A stretch of DNA of 64,000 nucleotides from Diadema setosum. Its lineage: Eukaryota > Echinodermata > Echinoidea > Diadematoida > Diadematidae. Where the stretch lies: NCBI RefSeq assembly GCF_964275005.1, contig NC_092692.1:11952764-12016763 (forward strand). The letters are read 5' to 3'. The notes under the pieces were generated by a model. That model was given only the letters and a program-made list of their open reading frames with translations. It was not told the DNA's origin and did not search any database. Position numbers and translations under genes: made by a program. Of the stretch, positions 1 to 11,825 are shown piece after piece; positions within the stretch are counted from its first letter, which is position 1, and every line of letters starts with the position of its first letter.

Positions 1-757
1 GTCTGGAAAAAAACAAACAAACGACCAAATGCTCGATGAAATGCCCACCCCCCCCCCCCCCTTATGTGCATCATAATCTTGTAACGTGAGTGTCTTGTCT
101 GTTTTAGTTTTTGTTCCAGTTCAGCTTTACTGAGATAATATGAATTTAAGTTATGAACAGGGCATGGAATGAAGTAATGCATACAGGAGTAACTGCTTTT
201 CTTCTGGGAAATGCGAGAAATGAAATGCCTCTGCCTTTATTCATGCATAATAAATGTGTTTCTGTTGGAATGCAGATCTGTCAATAAATAAATAACTTGT
301 TTTCTTTCCTCTTTTTTTTTGCGTATACGTCTGCTTTGTCTTCTTTTTCTTTTATTATAGAATTCACGTACAGTACGTTTAGTTGAGTGTGATTCTCGTT
401 GAAGTGACGGCCGATATTATACTCCGTTATCATTGTGAAATTTGCAAAAGATAAGTTATGCTATATTCAGCAGTCAATTTGTACATGAAAAACTCTCCTC
501 TGAAACAGGACATCGTTTTATAGTGAATATCAATGCAAATAACAACAACCTCCATCCAGTATATAGGCCTACCAGCTGACCACCTTTGATTAATAAGCAA
601 TCCAGAACGCAAAGTATTTTATAGTAAGAAATAAATAGAATAAGAATAAAACGTGCAGTCAACGTAAGTCAGATAATCAAATATAAGTCTGTTATCAGCC
701 AATCATAATTGAGAATTCAGGGACTTGTGTTTGATTTTTTTTAATTTTTTTTTTACT
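1..757. other. intergenic, no feature seen
   Basis: AT-rich sequence with a C homopolymer at about 49-61 and short poly-T runs. I see no exon, RNA or mobile-element end. Confidence 0.5.
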
Positions 758-1280
758 TACACTGCAAAAAGTCCGGTGTTAAATATGAAACACCGAGCTG
801 GTGTTAAATTTCCGGTGCTAATTCATGGTGTTAGATTAACACCTCCGGGTGTCATTTCAAAACATGAAATTGTTTTTTGATAGTTTCTTAGTTACTGAAT
901 TTCTTGTTAATTCTGAACTTCAACAAGACGATGAAGAAAGTACTTGATTTTTGAAAAAATGTGTAAACAAATTTACACCACAGTATCACCAGTTGGTGTG
1001 GTCTCCTATTGAAGCTGGACGGGTGTTATACCATTGAAATTAACACCACCAATATCAAATCAACACCATGCGGTGTCATTAATGAATTAACTCTAGCGCA
1101 GTGTCAAAAATATCACCAGCTACAGTGTCAAATTAACACCACGAAGTGCCAGGTGAACACTTTTTAACACCGTCACAATACATTTTCTACACCTGTGGGT
1201 GTGGTCCTCTATTGAAGATTGATCGGTGTTAGATTTAACACCTATGGTGTTAAATCTAACACCGATGTTTTTACAGTGTA
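758..1280 (-). mobile_element. GTGTTAAAT-type MITE, copy 1 (inverted)
   Basis: Ends in TACACTGCAAAAAGTC and in TTTTTACAGTGTA, an imperfect terminal inverted repeat. The interior is built from many copies of GGTGTTAA / TTAACACC and CACACCnnnnGGTGT. Copies 2 (12508-12988) and 3 (44681-45230) match it in the opposite orientation, for example CACTTCGTGGTGTTAATTTG as its complement near 1120-1150. No coding capacity, so non-autonomous. Confidence 0.75.
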
Positions 1281-1314
1281 GAATGGACACTGGAGGGCAT
1301 TTCTTTCACAGATA

Positions 1315-1370
1315 TGTCACTGTGTCTATTTCGAAGGTTCGCTTATCCGAAAACGAGAAGGTTCATTGGT
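1315..1370. repeat. fragment of a TTCGAAGGTTCGnTTATCCG repeat
   Basis: Reads tttcgaaggttcgcttatcc then gaaaacgagaaggttc, the same wording as the longer copy at 27775-27995. Confidence 0.45.
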
Positions 1371-2127
1371 ACGCTTTTTTTTTTTAAATATAATGCACCC
1401 CATTGATGAAGAACACGCTAAATATGACGAGATTTTGAAACACAAAGTTCACGTCCCCATCGAGTCATAGCTGTCATTGGAAGAAAATGTCCTTTCAACA
1501 ACAACAACAACAAAAACATGACTACAGCTGAACAGAAACCACTTTTTGATGGACTTACAACGAACAAGGATAGCCGAACTGAAACCAGAAACCATTTTGG
1601 TGTGCTTTCAGCGAACAGGGATATCCGAACAGAAACCATTTCAGACCTCGATGGATAAAAGGAAGACATTAAAGTGTTGTATACGTAATGAAACTGTGAT
1701 GATTTACAGCGTTCATCATTACAGTGTAATTATTGTGTTGTGCAGTCTGGTTATAGTACCATTTACACTGTAAATATTGTCTGTGGGAATCGTGCAAATA
1801 GACCGTTTCTGCAATTTATTACAATTTATGGATGTTTCTTTTCTAGTAACTAGTTCCTAGTAACGAATTCGATTAAGTTCCATTCATGAGCAGGAGTTCG
1901 CCTAGTTGTTGCTATGTCAGGCAAGCCTCCGTCAAGCTTTGTGGTTGTTAAGGGCAACTTTTGTGAACAAAGAATGCATAGAATTTGAAAGTATTACAGA
2001 AGCGGTCTAATGAAGAATATGGGTTTCCCTCACTTTACCTTCACTCTCACTTTTCACGTTTCCTGTGATAGACAGCATTATCGCCTCCATCACAATCTAT
2101 CATTATTGTTATTATTGTTGTTGTTGT

Positions 2128-2146
2128 TATAATAATAATAATAATA

Positions 2147-2199
<53 letters not shown>

Positions 2200-2210
2200 T
2201 ATTATCACTA

Positions 2211-2262
<52 letters not shown>

Positions 2263-2346
2263 CATTATTATTATCATTATTATTATTATTATCATTATCA
2301 TCATCATTTATCATTTATCATTATCATTATTATGATTATTATTATT
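2128..2346. repeat. (TTA)n microsatellite
   Basis: About 220 bp of ATT/TTA repeats with few interruptions. It produces long Ile-, Asn- or Tyr-only open frames on both strands; none is a gene. Confidence 0.97.
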
Positions 2347-2850
2347 AGTGAGCTTTAGACCTGCGACGCGCACGCTAAGACGGTAATTTGGCTCAGTCGG
2401 TATAGCACGTCTGCTTCCGGATCCAAAAGACCCGGCTTCGATTCCAGAGTCTATAACATAAATGAGCAACTAGTGTTGTGTGTAATTATACCGTCCCGTC
2501 TAGTAAGAGGTAAAACATTCTGTCCCTCGGATAGGGCATAAAATGGAAGTTCCGTGTGTCATGCACGTAGGAGACAATGAAGATGCCGCTTCATTCATTC
2601 ATTGCGAAGAGCAGAGTGCATAACCACACTACTGGAACCCCCAGGACTGGAACCCATGGAAGACCAGCTAGTGCCTTGGCTATCCAGCCATCTTCTCAGG
2701 TGGAAAAATGACTTTGAAAAAAAAAACCCTCACAAAAACAAAATAAAACAAAACAAGACGACGCCTCCTCTCTGGTCGGACAATGGAAACAGCTGTCTCG
2801 CGCATGTGCAGAACACCATCTTTTTTTCTTTTTTTTTTCACGTCTACAGC
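2347..2850 (+). mobile_element. older dispersed repeat interrupted by a SINE
   Basis: The parts 2351-2382 and 2761-2822 are together colinear with one unbroken sequence at 55412-55500 (agcttTAGAcCTGCGACGCG, then GGACAATGGAAACAGCTGTC and TCGCGCATGTGCAGAACACC). The 55.4-kb copy is the empty site. Confidence 0.75.
2383..2754 (+). mobile_element. tRNA-derived SINE with AAGACG target-site duplication
   Basis: The head has an A-box-like TGGCTCAGTCGG (2389) and a B-box-like GGCTTCGATTCC, 3' to each other as in tRNA promoters. The body is about 370 bp and ends in an A-rich tail. AAGACG occurs at 2377-2382 and 2755-2760, directly flanking it. It is not a functional tRNA: no acceptor stem forms. Confidence 0.8.
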
Positions 2851-3029
2851 GTTCGCGTTACTTATCTAAATCTAATTTAATTTAATCTAATTCAATCTTA
2901 TTTGAATCTTAAATCTTGAATCTTAAAGACCGCTAATATCTATTACAATGTACTTTACGCGCAAGTGTTGTTAGCAAAACTTTGTTAATTGGTCACTCAT
3001 TAGTTTGTTTGCTTGTTTGCTTGTTCTAT

Positions 3030-3475
3030 TCTCCTTCCCCATCTCGGAATATCGCTCTTGAACAAGATCTGATTTGTATATGGTAACTTAATGTTCTGCC
3101 TTTTTTTTTTTTGTTCTTTTTTTACAATTCCTCTACATTGTTCAGTGATTGTGTTATTTTAATCAAGTTAATTGTTGTAAATAGTGTGATTCTGTATAAT
3201 TTTTCAATAAAACATAAAAAAAACCCCACTTTGTTCCATAACTTTTCATTTTCATATTATTTTTACTATAATGACGTACTGGGATAATCCACTGTCAAGC
3301 TCTTTGAGCTTTTTGATCTTCCCTTATTTCTGTTCTCTAAACTTTGCATTCATGTATTCATGTTGACAGTTCTGCAATTAATGTTATTAATATTTTATTG
3401 ATGTATGCTTTGTAATGACATCTTTTTTTTATTAATCTGATGGAATCTGAAATAAAATCGGTCAATCAAACTTGG
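3030..3475 (+). mobile_element. LINE-like 3' UTR remnants
   Basis: Two consecutive blocks end in AATAAA-type tails (ttcaataaaacataaaaaaa near 3205; gaatctgaaataaaatcggt near 3445). The style is of non-LTR retrotransposon 3' ends, but no reverse-transcriptase peptide is readable, so the family is unassigned. Confidence 0.35.
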
Positions 3476-3689
3476 CGGTCTTTCAAATCTCTTTTCGCGC
3501 GTTTTTCACTCAGCGTGCGAATACAACGCGTTCATCAAACAGTCGTCAAATCTGATGTTGACGAGCATACGACTTTTGTTTCTGCAAGTGTATGTGCAGT
3601 TATACTGTTGAATGTGTGACAATACCCATGTCAGTACACAAAATACAAAGCAATATTCACAAAAAGATGCTTGTTTTTAGCCTGTACGT

Positions 3690-3990
3690 TTTTTATGCGG
3701 GGCTCGACATTAGCGGTGGCCCGGGACAGGGCCACTAAAAATTGATGTCGGGCCACCGAATTTCCAAAATGCTATCTTTTGGTTGCCCGAAGAGGCACTG
3801 ACGATCCAAAATGGATCGTAGTGTGTTTTCGTTTATTTCAGGCCACTACAATTCTTTTTCGCGTCACTGAAATTTCAAAATTAAAGATTTAGTGGTCCGA
3901 ATGAGCCACGAAATCTTTAAATGAGATGTGAACCTGTGATCTCTGGTGACCCGAATGGGCCACCAGAGAGAAAAATAAAAAGAAGTTAGC
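3690..3990. repeat. GGCCAC / GTGGCCCGA-rich interspersed repeat
   Basis: GGGCCACC, GGTGGCCCG, GGCCACTA and TGGTGACCCGAATGGGCCACC recur every 40-60 bp in alternating orientation. No open frame spans it. Class unknown. Confidence 0.4.
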
Positions 3991-4559
3991 TTTGAACTAC
4001 GGTTAGTTATTACAACGAAAGTTTGATAGTTATAACGAAACAAAGCGTCGGTACCAATAACCTCAATTTACAAGAAAGACGTCTTCAATTATTAGGCTTT
4101 ACTTTAATTCTGTATAGCAGTGAGGATATACTAAATCTATATTAGCAACTAACTTAACAGGGCCTTTTCAACGCCATTAAACCACATCATTATCAGTCCC
4201 GGTCACCGGATTTAGAAGTGCACGCAGAGAGTGCATGCACTCTATTTCCTTGTACTTGTTATGCAGTATACCAAGGAGGTACTAAAAGGTTATCATAGGT
4301 ACATAAAGTTCACTGCCCTCTTCGGACTATAACTCTCCGACCCGAAGCACCTTGAAATGATTTGTAACGATAAGGAAACCATACAGGTATTCTCTGAGAC
4401 CGTCATTAAAAGCAAGCTTCTGCTTATAGATGGCGGTCTTCTGCATTTTGTTCCTAACAATTATTTATTGAATAATCAGCGATTTCCATTTTGTTCGTGT
4501 ATTATTATGACGCGTACAATTTACGTATACCATATTGTATGATTATGTTATATGATTGG

Positions 4560-4690
4560 TATATAATATATGCATGACTATATACGTATTCATTCTTTGT
4601 CCAATGTATCAATTTTGGAAAATTGTTTGTTACATTAAATTTACTTTGTGAAAAAGCAGAGATCAAATCAAATCAAATCATTAATCAAAC
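4560..4690 (+). mobile_element. LINE-like 3' end with (ATCAA)n tail
   Basis: Ends in gcagagATCAAATCAAATCA, a short pentanucleotide tail of the type carried by L2/CR1-like elements. No coding part is seen. Confidence 0.4.
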
Positions 4691-5139
4691 ATCACTTGTC
4701 TTCTAAGTAGCCCCTCTAAATTGTCTCTCCTCTGCTAAACCACGGCCTGACCATAGGGCCCTGTTCCTAGTTTTTATACCGTCGCACCTCCTTGGCTTCT
4801 CCTCGTCCTTGAACATAATACCAGCCCATTAGTGAATCATACGCCCTTTCATGTCCAAATATGCACAGCTATTATTATCTTGGATAATACCGCATTCACT
4901 CACAGCTGCATGTCCCTCCTCCTTTCTTATTCTTTCTGTGTGTCAAACTAATGTGAATCACACCACACTCCGGTTCTCCTAGCTTGCACTATTCTATAGC
5001 TACTACTTTAATTTAGATATATCTAGATTATTATAAAACTTTAGAATAAACCAATCAGGATTCAGTTCATTAGACGTGTTAGAGTAAAGATCTCCAGTTA
5101 TGAAAGTCTGAGATGCTCAAGACATTCAGAGACAATCCA
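4691..5139. other. intergenic, no feature seen
   Basis: Moderately AT-rich single-copy-looking sequence. I see no exon or repeat boundary in it. Confidence 0.4.
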
Positions 5140-5287
5140 GGGTCCCCTTTCATAGAACGTGTTATCAGTAACAATTGCAAGATTTCTATGACAAATTTGC
5201 CATCAGCCAATCAAATGCAAGGATTTCAGTAGCTTATAACAACTATCGTAACTTGTTCTTGATAACAGGTTTTATGATACAGGACCC
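5140..5287. mobile_element. short MITE with GGGTCC ends
   Basis: The left end, gggtcccctttcatagaacg then tgttatca, is an inverted match to the right end, tgataacaggttttatgata then caggaccc. Interior TAACAATTGCAA. About 148 bp, non-coding. Confidence 0.6.
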
Positions 5288-5290
5288 ACT

Positions 5291-5415
5291 GCCCCGTTGA
5301 TAGAAACTTTGCGTTTAAACGCAACTTCCAAAATCAAACCCAAGTTGCGGGCGATACTTGCGTGTGACGTGAAGTTGCGATTAATCGCAAGTCGAGTTTT
5401 ACAGCAACGTGGCCC
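5291..5415. mobile_element. short MITE with GCCCCGTTG ends
   Basis: The left end GCCCCGTTGATAGAAACTTT is inverted at the right end in agttttacagcaacgtggcc. It contains self-complementary GCGTTTAAACGC and GCGATTAATCGC. It directly adjoins the element at 5140-5287. Confidence 0.5.
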
Positions 5416-5983
5416 AGATCTCTCTTTGGCTATAACTGTTATTACAGTATCGAGCTGCGTGTTGATATAGGCCTACTCTATCAGCTGCGATTCAGATATT
5501 CGATATACAGTGTATAGGGCCTAAGTGACACCTATAGCCCAATGATGTGAGATTGTGCTGACGCCAACTCGCCCGGGAGACCCAAGCTTGGAATTTGAGA
5601 ATAAATTATCAAAGTCTACTCTCATCAATGCATTTCGGTCTCCTGACTCACTTTCATCAGTGCTGGACTCCCGAGATACATCGCACACTTCTCACACTAA
5701 ATAAATATCATTGAAAAACGAAACACTAGGCATTATGCCAGATCTCTCGGAGATATGATATTATGCTACATGATATATGATTACATATATGACTCTATCA
5801 TGCGCTCCACCACTGTAACTCTAAACTTCCCATTACCGGAAGTATAATATGAAATCGTGGTCTGTCAGAGCAAAGAGGTACTAGGTACGCGTATATAGTA
5901 CCTCCTTTATATACTAGTACCGCTGTTGTTTTTACCTCACTGCGACATCTGACCAACTTATATTATATATACACATGTATGTA

Positions 5984-6029
5984 TGTATGTATGTATGTAT
6001 GTATGTATGTATATATATATTATATCTCA

Positions 6030-6076
<47 letters not shown>
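5984..6076. repeat. (GTAT)n and (TA)n microsatellite
   Basis: (TATG)n followed by (TA)n running up to the hairpin at 6079. Confidence 0.95.
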
Positions 6077-6078
<2 letters not shown>

Positions 6079-6080
<2 letters not shown>

Positions 6081-6164
6081 CAAGAGTAAAGACAGTCGTA
6101 TAAACACCACAGGAGCCAAATTTGTGGCTCCTGTGTTGTTTATACGACTGTCTTTACTCTTGAT
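6079..6164. repeat. near-perfect hairpin, arms about 42 bp
   Basis: ATCAAGAGTAAAGACAGTCG and on to GGAGCCAAA is mirrored by TTTGTGGCTCC and on to CGACTGTCTTTACTCTTGAT. The loop is almost nil. A (TA)n tract lies on each side. It could be a recent foldback element or a palindromic duplication. Confidence 0.85.
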
Positions 6165-6207
6165 ATCTGTTTATTACACATCGACGCAGAACTTTCATAG
6201 TTTGATG

Positions 6208-6257
<50 letters not shown>

Positions 6258-6261
<4 letters not shown>

Positions 6262-6430
6262 AGTTGGCACCTTAGGGAGACATATTGGGGGGAAGTGTCT
6301 TCATTAGGGAGACAACTGGTCATTAAGGAGACAATTTTCGTGTCTCCATTGCGTAAACTGCCATTGAACATGTAATAATAAATTTGCATATAAAACAAAT
6401 GGAAATGTCTTCCAAATGACCCATCTAGGA

Positions 6431-6432
<2 letters not shown>
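6258..6432. mobile_element. 175-bp TA-flanked MITE, copy 1
   Basis: Begins CCCTAGTTGGCACCTTAGGG and ends CCCATCTAGGAGT. The ends form an imperfect inverted repeat (TAGnTGG...GGGAGACA). (TA)n abuts both ends. It is 174/175 identical to 39915-40089; the one difference is TTCC/TCCC near the right end. Confidence 0.85.
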
Positions 6433-6465
<33 letters not shown>

Positions 6466-6560
6466 GTTTATATAAATACACCATGTATGCATATGTGTAC
6501 TATGTTATATGCAGTACAGTGTATGTCGAAATCTTTGAAGGCTTCCGTGGTGGTAGAACT

Positions 6561-6741
6561 TTGGGTAGTACAGTGTAGAAGGTTTCACGGTGCACCACGT
6601 ATTCTTTCTATAGGGTAACTGTGTGGCCCTGAAAAGGGCCTACCCAAGAAAAGCCACAGGGATTGGGTAGGCCCTTTTCAGGGCCACACACTTACCCTAG
6701 AAAGAATACGTGGTGCACCGTGAAGCCTTCTACTACCCAAT
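6561..6741. repeat. inverted repeat carrying histone-type 3' stem-loops
   Basis: Arms 6561-6645 and 6663-6741 are near-perfect inverses. Each contains GGCCCTTTTCAGGGCC followed by ACACA (+ strand 6670-6690; - strand in the left arm, 6625-6640), then AGAAAGA 13 nt after the stem (6699-6705). This matches the metazoan replication-dependent histone mRNA stem-loop (GGCYCTTTTCAGRGCC then ACC/ACA) and an echinoid-like purine-rich downstream element. No histone reading frame is seen. Confidence 0.7.
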
Positions 6742-6831
6742 GCAGTATGTCATTACCAAAGGAAAAAAAAAAAGATGATTAATAGTATAAGATTATGTAT
6801 CTTTATTTATTCATTTATTTATACAGTCAAA

Positions 6832-6965
6832 CCTGTCTTAGCGGCCACTTGCCGTATCGGCCACTAAAAGAAAATCCCTCCGAGAGAAAAGTCACTTTTA
6901 TGACCCTATTTATAGCGGCCACCTCTTCGTCTTCCTTGAGCAGCCGCTATAGACACGTTTGAATA
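6832..6965 (+). mobile_element. pogo/Tigger-type MITE fragment
   Basis: Starts with TA then CAGTCAAACCTGTCTTAGCG, with repeated GCGGCCAC inside. This end type is widespread in invertebrate pogo-like MITEs. The right end is unclear. Confidence 0.5.
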
Positions 6966-7532
6966 TGGTGCTAAGTCAACATTGCTAAATCAACTGTGTT
7001 GTTACGTCTGCAGAATGTGGTTGTCTGTTTATCACTATTTGTATTGTATGAGAAGATTATGTTATTGCCCTGGGTATTTTTGCCTTTCGAATCATTTTTG
7101 TTTTCTTTATTTTTGGTCCTATGTTGCAACCGTGCTCCTCATCTGTATCTTATACACTCTGCTCAGAATTTGAGACCTTCGCTTAACAAGCTCGCTTTTA
7201 AGTAGGTTCCATCATATTTCTTTAGCGTTATACATAGAGCGAAACCCATGAAGATTGACCGCCATGTTTTATGTGTTTATATTGATTTACTGTGCATCCA
7301 AGCCGGATATTGTGATTCACTTCATGTTATTATTATGTACATTCCTTCATTGAGAAATCTGAAAATAAGTTGAATCGAATTAGAAAAAAAAAAGTTTGCA
7401 ATAGATATTTGCGATTGATTGCAACTGGACTTTCTTGCAACACCCGATAACTTGATGATGGTTTGTCAATACAAGACACGAAAAAGCGATCTCGACGCTG
7501 GATCTCCAGTCTTGGAATGTGTCCGAATCTAA

Positions 7533-7859
7533 GGCCCGAATTCACGAAGGTGGTACAAAGTAAACCATGGTTTAAACCATGGACAAAAACCATGGAGCGC
7601 CAAGTGTTGCACGGAATATTTCGTTACAAGATTGGTCATTTTCGTCGACAAAATGACCGTTTTGATAATGAAATTATCATTTCGTGGACGAAATGTTCAT
7701 TTAGTTACAAAATGTTGTCATTTCGTTACAAAATAATCATTTCACCGACGAAATGACTGATTTTGTAACGAAATTTTCCATGCGACACTTGGCGCTCCAT
7801 GGTTTTTGTCCTTGGTTTAGACCATGGTTTCATTTGTACCACCTTCGTGAATTCGGGCC
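7533..7859. mobile_element. Harbinger-like foldback MITE, TAA target duplication
   Basis: GGCCCGAATTCACGAAGGTG at the left is inverted at the right end (CACCTTCGTGAATTCGGGCC). The arms extend about 105 bp (AACCATGGTTT, CCATGGAGCGCCAAGTGT). TAA directly flanks both ends (7530-7532, 7860-7862), the 3-bp TSD typical of PIF/Harbinger. The centre is a chain of CATTTCGT / ACGAAATG words. Confidence 0.8.
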
Positions 7860-8636
7860 TAAGAGTTTGCGGGGGCACTGGATTCTAAAAGATTTGATAA
7901 GTGATTGTACACCATCTTCGCTCCTCGATAGGTCGACCATTCATTAATGACATTCGCATTACAATCGCATTTGTAGCAATATCTTGAGCCTATTTCAACG
8001 TGCTGGCAGTTCTGCTTCTTTGAGTATGTGTAATTACTGCAAGAAAAATATGAAAACAAGAAGGTAGAATATTGGAGCTGAGTTATATTCTGAGGTTTTC
8101 CCACCCAACCTTAGCAGATTTGCATTCAAATCAATGTGAAGGCGTTCATATTCAAATGATTTTCGTCAACGCTCTGCTCTGACGATTCATTTCATTTCTT
8201 TGATCATTTAAGTTCGTCTCATGTCATTCCTTTTAAATTCTATTTCACACAGTTTAGTGAGAAATTGATTCAACTTATGACGACGCAAAACTTTCCAGTC
8301 AATTTCGCGCCAGCTGTTTTATGGATGGACGTTCAATTTCGTCTTAAGTAGGCCTACCAATTTCAATTTCATTTATAGGCACACAATTTTAAAAATTAAA
8401 CCTTCGAATTCAATCAACATAAACAAGTTCTGTTTTGTGATTCATACCGCATTTAAAAACGTCAAATTCCCATATTTCACTGTTGAATAATCATTGATTT
8501 CATGATTCCATCTTTATTTCAAAGTTTCATTTAATCAGTTGATGTCAGTCATATTTCGTGTATTTCTCTCCTGTAATCTTTCTTCCAGTTTCACTTTATT
8601 CATTTTCAACAATATATGTAACACTTACGAAATGGT

Positions 8637-8637
8637 C

Positions 8638-8673
<36 letters not shown>

Positions 8674-8679
8674 ATATAT

Positions 8680-8741
<62 letters not shown>
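8637..8741. repeat. (TA)n microsatellite
   Basis: About 105 bp of TA with single interruptions (TTTA, CATG). Confidence 0.97.
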
Positions 8742-8743
<2 letters not shown>

Positions 8744-8759
8744 TCCAACACCATAGTTA

Positions 8760-10070
8760 CATTATGGATCTTTCCCCTATAGCACATAGGTCGATTTCTT
8801 ACCTTCCTGTACTATATACATTATACGTTGCACTCGACCCAGCCGTAGACCTGTTTTTTTTCTCTCTCTCTCAAGAGAATATTGACAGTTAATTTTGCAC
8901 CTTGCTGGTTGTCAACGCTTCAGCTAGTACAGTTCTGTCCACATTCAAGATATCTATGTAATCTGATCCGAGCAGTCGCAAAAGTCGTTCATGTATACAT
9001 GCATATGAAAGTTGTTTCTTCGGATGACGATTGAAAAGATTAAATAGAATATTCAATGAAAGCGTCAGCAAAATCAAATAATCAAAGTTTTAAATTCTTT
9101 AAGTTTGAATACTTCGAGGTTGTAATTATCTCTGTAGATGTGAACCCTAGAACAATTCACCACGTCACTGTAGTATAACTGAATGCTATAAAGAGAATAT
9201 AAGTGGGATTCAAAAAGATCTAGAACAACGGAAGAGCACTTGACCTCGCTCTTCAAGACCGTATAAAGAACAAAATTTGCCTCAACATATCAATTATCTC
9301 AGTGACTGGTCAAGGAAAGGTGAACTTACCATGAAAAATGAATTGTGTGATATTCATATGCAGAATACCATGCATTCAACACTATTGTGACAGCATGCAC
9401 GTATAATGCTTGGAGACTTTGGGTTTTAATGATGATTCAACTTGAGAAGGAGTAAATGTAACAATGATATAGGATAACATTCTTCGTGATGGTGTGTTGA
9501 CAAAATCAATGGGGAAGGTTATGATGAAAAATATTAAGCATTATTGCTGATCACGTTGATTATATTATTTGCAATAATGATTGTATAATAATCAGTCATT
9601 TTAATGTTTGTTTGTTCATCGGTTTTGCTTGTTCTGTTTAATCTAGTAGGGGAGTAAAATGTCCTCGATCAGCCAAGTGAGGTTTTTGTTTTTGTTTTTG
9701 TTTTGTTTTTTTAATAGAGAGGCCGTGAATTTATACAATGAAAATGAAGACATCAATCATATCATGTAACGAAATAATAATAAAAAAGAATGTCAGGCAA
9801 GAGCTTTGCACTAAATCTACTTCATATCTCCTAACACACATAATTACGTGTTCTTTCAAATGGTAACGATGACGCAGCTGTTTACACCCTTCACAATAAA
9901 ATCCATTTTTTTCATATCCAATGGCCGACAATCTCCATTTCGATATATCCTTTGTAGATACTTCACAGAACTGGTACATTTAGAAAAGAAATGCACTTTC
10001 CAAACAGTCTGAATAGTAGATAGGGGACATTGACCCTTGACCCGATAAACTACGAACACTAACCCCCCCC
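8760..10070. other. intergenic, no feature seen
   Basis: AT-rich, with short AT-rich open frames only. I see no splice-bounded coding segment or repeat end. Confidence 0.45.
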
Positions 10071-10247
10071 CCCCTCACACACACACACACACACGCACAC
10101 ACGCACACACACATGCACACTAACAAATGCTCCGCGGCCCCTGTTATTGGAGTATTCCAAATTTATTATGCGTTATGTTTTGTTGAAAAAAAAAGAAGAA
10201 TGAAAAATAAATGAATTGAATTGAATTGAATTGAATTGAATTGAACT
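10062..10247 (+). mobile_element. (CA)n tract and LINE-like 3' end with (GAATT)n tail
   Basis: A C-run and (CA)n (10062-10120) precede a block that ends gaaaaataaatgaattgaat and continues as (TGAAT)n to about 10246. The same tail type occurs at 29583-29600 and, inverted, at 31142. Confidence 0.5.
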
Positions 10248-10439
10248 GGAGTACTTTTGAATAGACATGACGGACGAATAATGCATGGCTGATCAACACA
10301 AATCTATAAGCCATTCATTAGCCGTCTGACTTTTTTACCACGTTGCGGTTGATAAGCAAGAAAAGGGATTTTCCCTCCCATTGTGGATGTATCAGTATCG
10401 GTATGTGCTGATAGATGAATTTCACACGTCGTTCTGTCA

Positions 10440-11310
10440 ATACCAATCCGTTTAAGTGGGTATCTCACTGAGCGGCGAATGCTTGCGAACTTAAGAATTT
10501 GGAATTTCACCAGGGTTCGTAAAAAGTTGAAAAAGGAAATTTCGAAAACAGATTTCCTTGTTGCAAACAGTTTTTCTTGCCGCAAATACATCTTGAACGT
10601 GTTCAAAACTCCTCTGCGAATTTATTTTCCGCAAATAGTTGTATGCGTCTGCAAAACAATCGTAAGTCTTTACAAACGGTTGTAAAACGTTGTTGTTGAA
10701 GTTTTGTCTACTTCACCGATGCTACCGACAAGTAACCATTATGTTTACTGTACGAAATCAACCTATTGAAAGAAATTTGCTATGAAGGTTGCCATGCGGA
10801 AGAAACAAGGTATTCACTGACCCAATTATCTTTCCTTTTCGTCCTTTCTTCTTTCTCTTCATCTTCTTTAATTCTTTCTCTTGATTTACACGATAGTTGT
10901 GGCAGCACTAGCTATAGGCAAAGCAGTTCTACAAGGGCAGCAGCACGTTGGGCCTCTTCCCGGCAGAAGTTCATTTTCATATTCGGGAAATCCATCCCGA
11001 AAATATTCTTCGATTGCGGTCAGAAGAAATCGCAAAGTTGGGGAACGTTTGCTCACCCTTGTTATAGGGTTATGTCCATATATAGATTCGCTTGGTACTT
11101 TTCCAGGAATTAGCAAAACTTCCCAAACATTCACAAATAGTGGTAAATAAAAGGATTGGCAAATAGTTGCTGATCTTCTCAAGAATTGTCTCTATTTGCT
11201 TGCGGTCGCTAACATTCGCCAACTGCTTTGCGCAAACACCTTTGCAAACATTCGCCCAAAAGTTGCTATTTATTGCTAAACATCTCTGAAGGTCGCTAAA
11301 TGGCACCTTA
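10440..11310. repeat. degenerate GCAAA/TTCGC-rich repeat region
   Basis: Words such as GCGAATGCTTGCGAAC, TTGCAAAC, GCAAATAG and CATTCGCC recur in both orientations over about 850 bp. This suggests an old, self-similar element. No clear ends were found. Open frames here lack any recognisable domain. Confidence 0.35.
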
Positions 11311-11699
11311 TAAAGGGGGGGGGGGGTAGGAGTAAATTCAAATGATTTTTTTTTTTTATCATTCCAGTAAAGAATTTCTTTATTGTCTATTTACGATCGT
11401 CAACTTGTACAAAGTCAATGGTCATTTGACGAAGGCGTTGGTTCTTAGAGAGTTCGGTGGTTTGTTGCGGCATCGTTTCCACATTACTGATATGATTAAC
11501 AAAAGACATTGCACAGAAACATGCAAGTTATGCTTCGTCTATAGGGGTATGTGTATTTTATGGTTTTGTTTTTTTTTTGTTAAACATAATTATTGGCACT
11601 TTAGCAATGATTAACAGAATGACGTCACCGCCAGAATCCTGCTTTTGAAGGATTATTCTTTTTTTTCTCTCTCTCTCTTTCTCTCTTTGGTGGGGGTAT

Positions 11700-11825
11700 G
11701 TAAGTAATCTGAAGAAGGATATAACAGCATTATTATCATTATTATCATCATCGTCATCATTATTATTATCATTATTATCATCATCATCATCATTATCATT
11801 ATCATTAAAATATACACATATCATT
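11700..11825. repeat. (ATT/ATC)n microsatellite
   Basis: Imperfect TTATCATCATTATTATCA repeats. Confidence 0.9.

Noticed and set aside
2047..2358. Long open frames coding only Ile, Asn or Tyr
   Set aside because: They are translations of the (TTA)n microsatellite. The same applies to frames at 8539, 15436, 25876, 38157-38768 and 54442-54865.
2383..2470. Functional tRNA gene at the SINE head
   Set aside because: A and B boxes are present, but acceptor and anticodon stems do not form; followed by a SINE body and target duplications. The heads at 42160 and 47300 were rejected for the same reason.
10766..11182. Overlapping open frames of 89-115 codons
   Set aside because: Lie within a self-similar degenerate repeat region, on both strands, with no recognisable motif.
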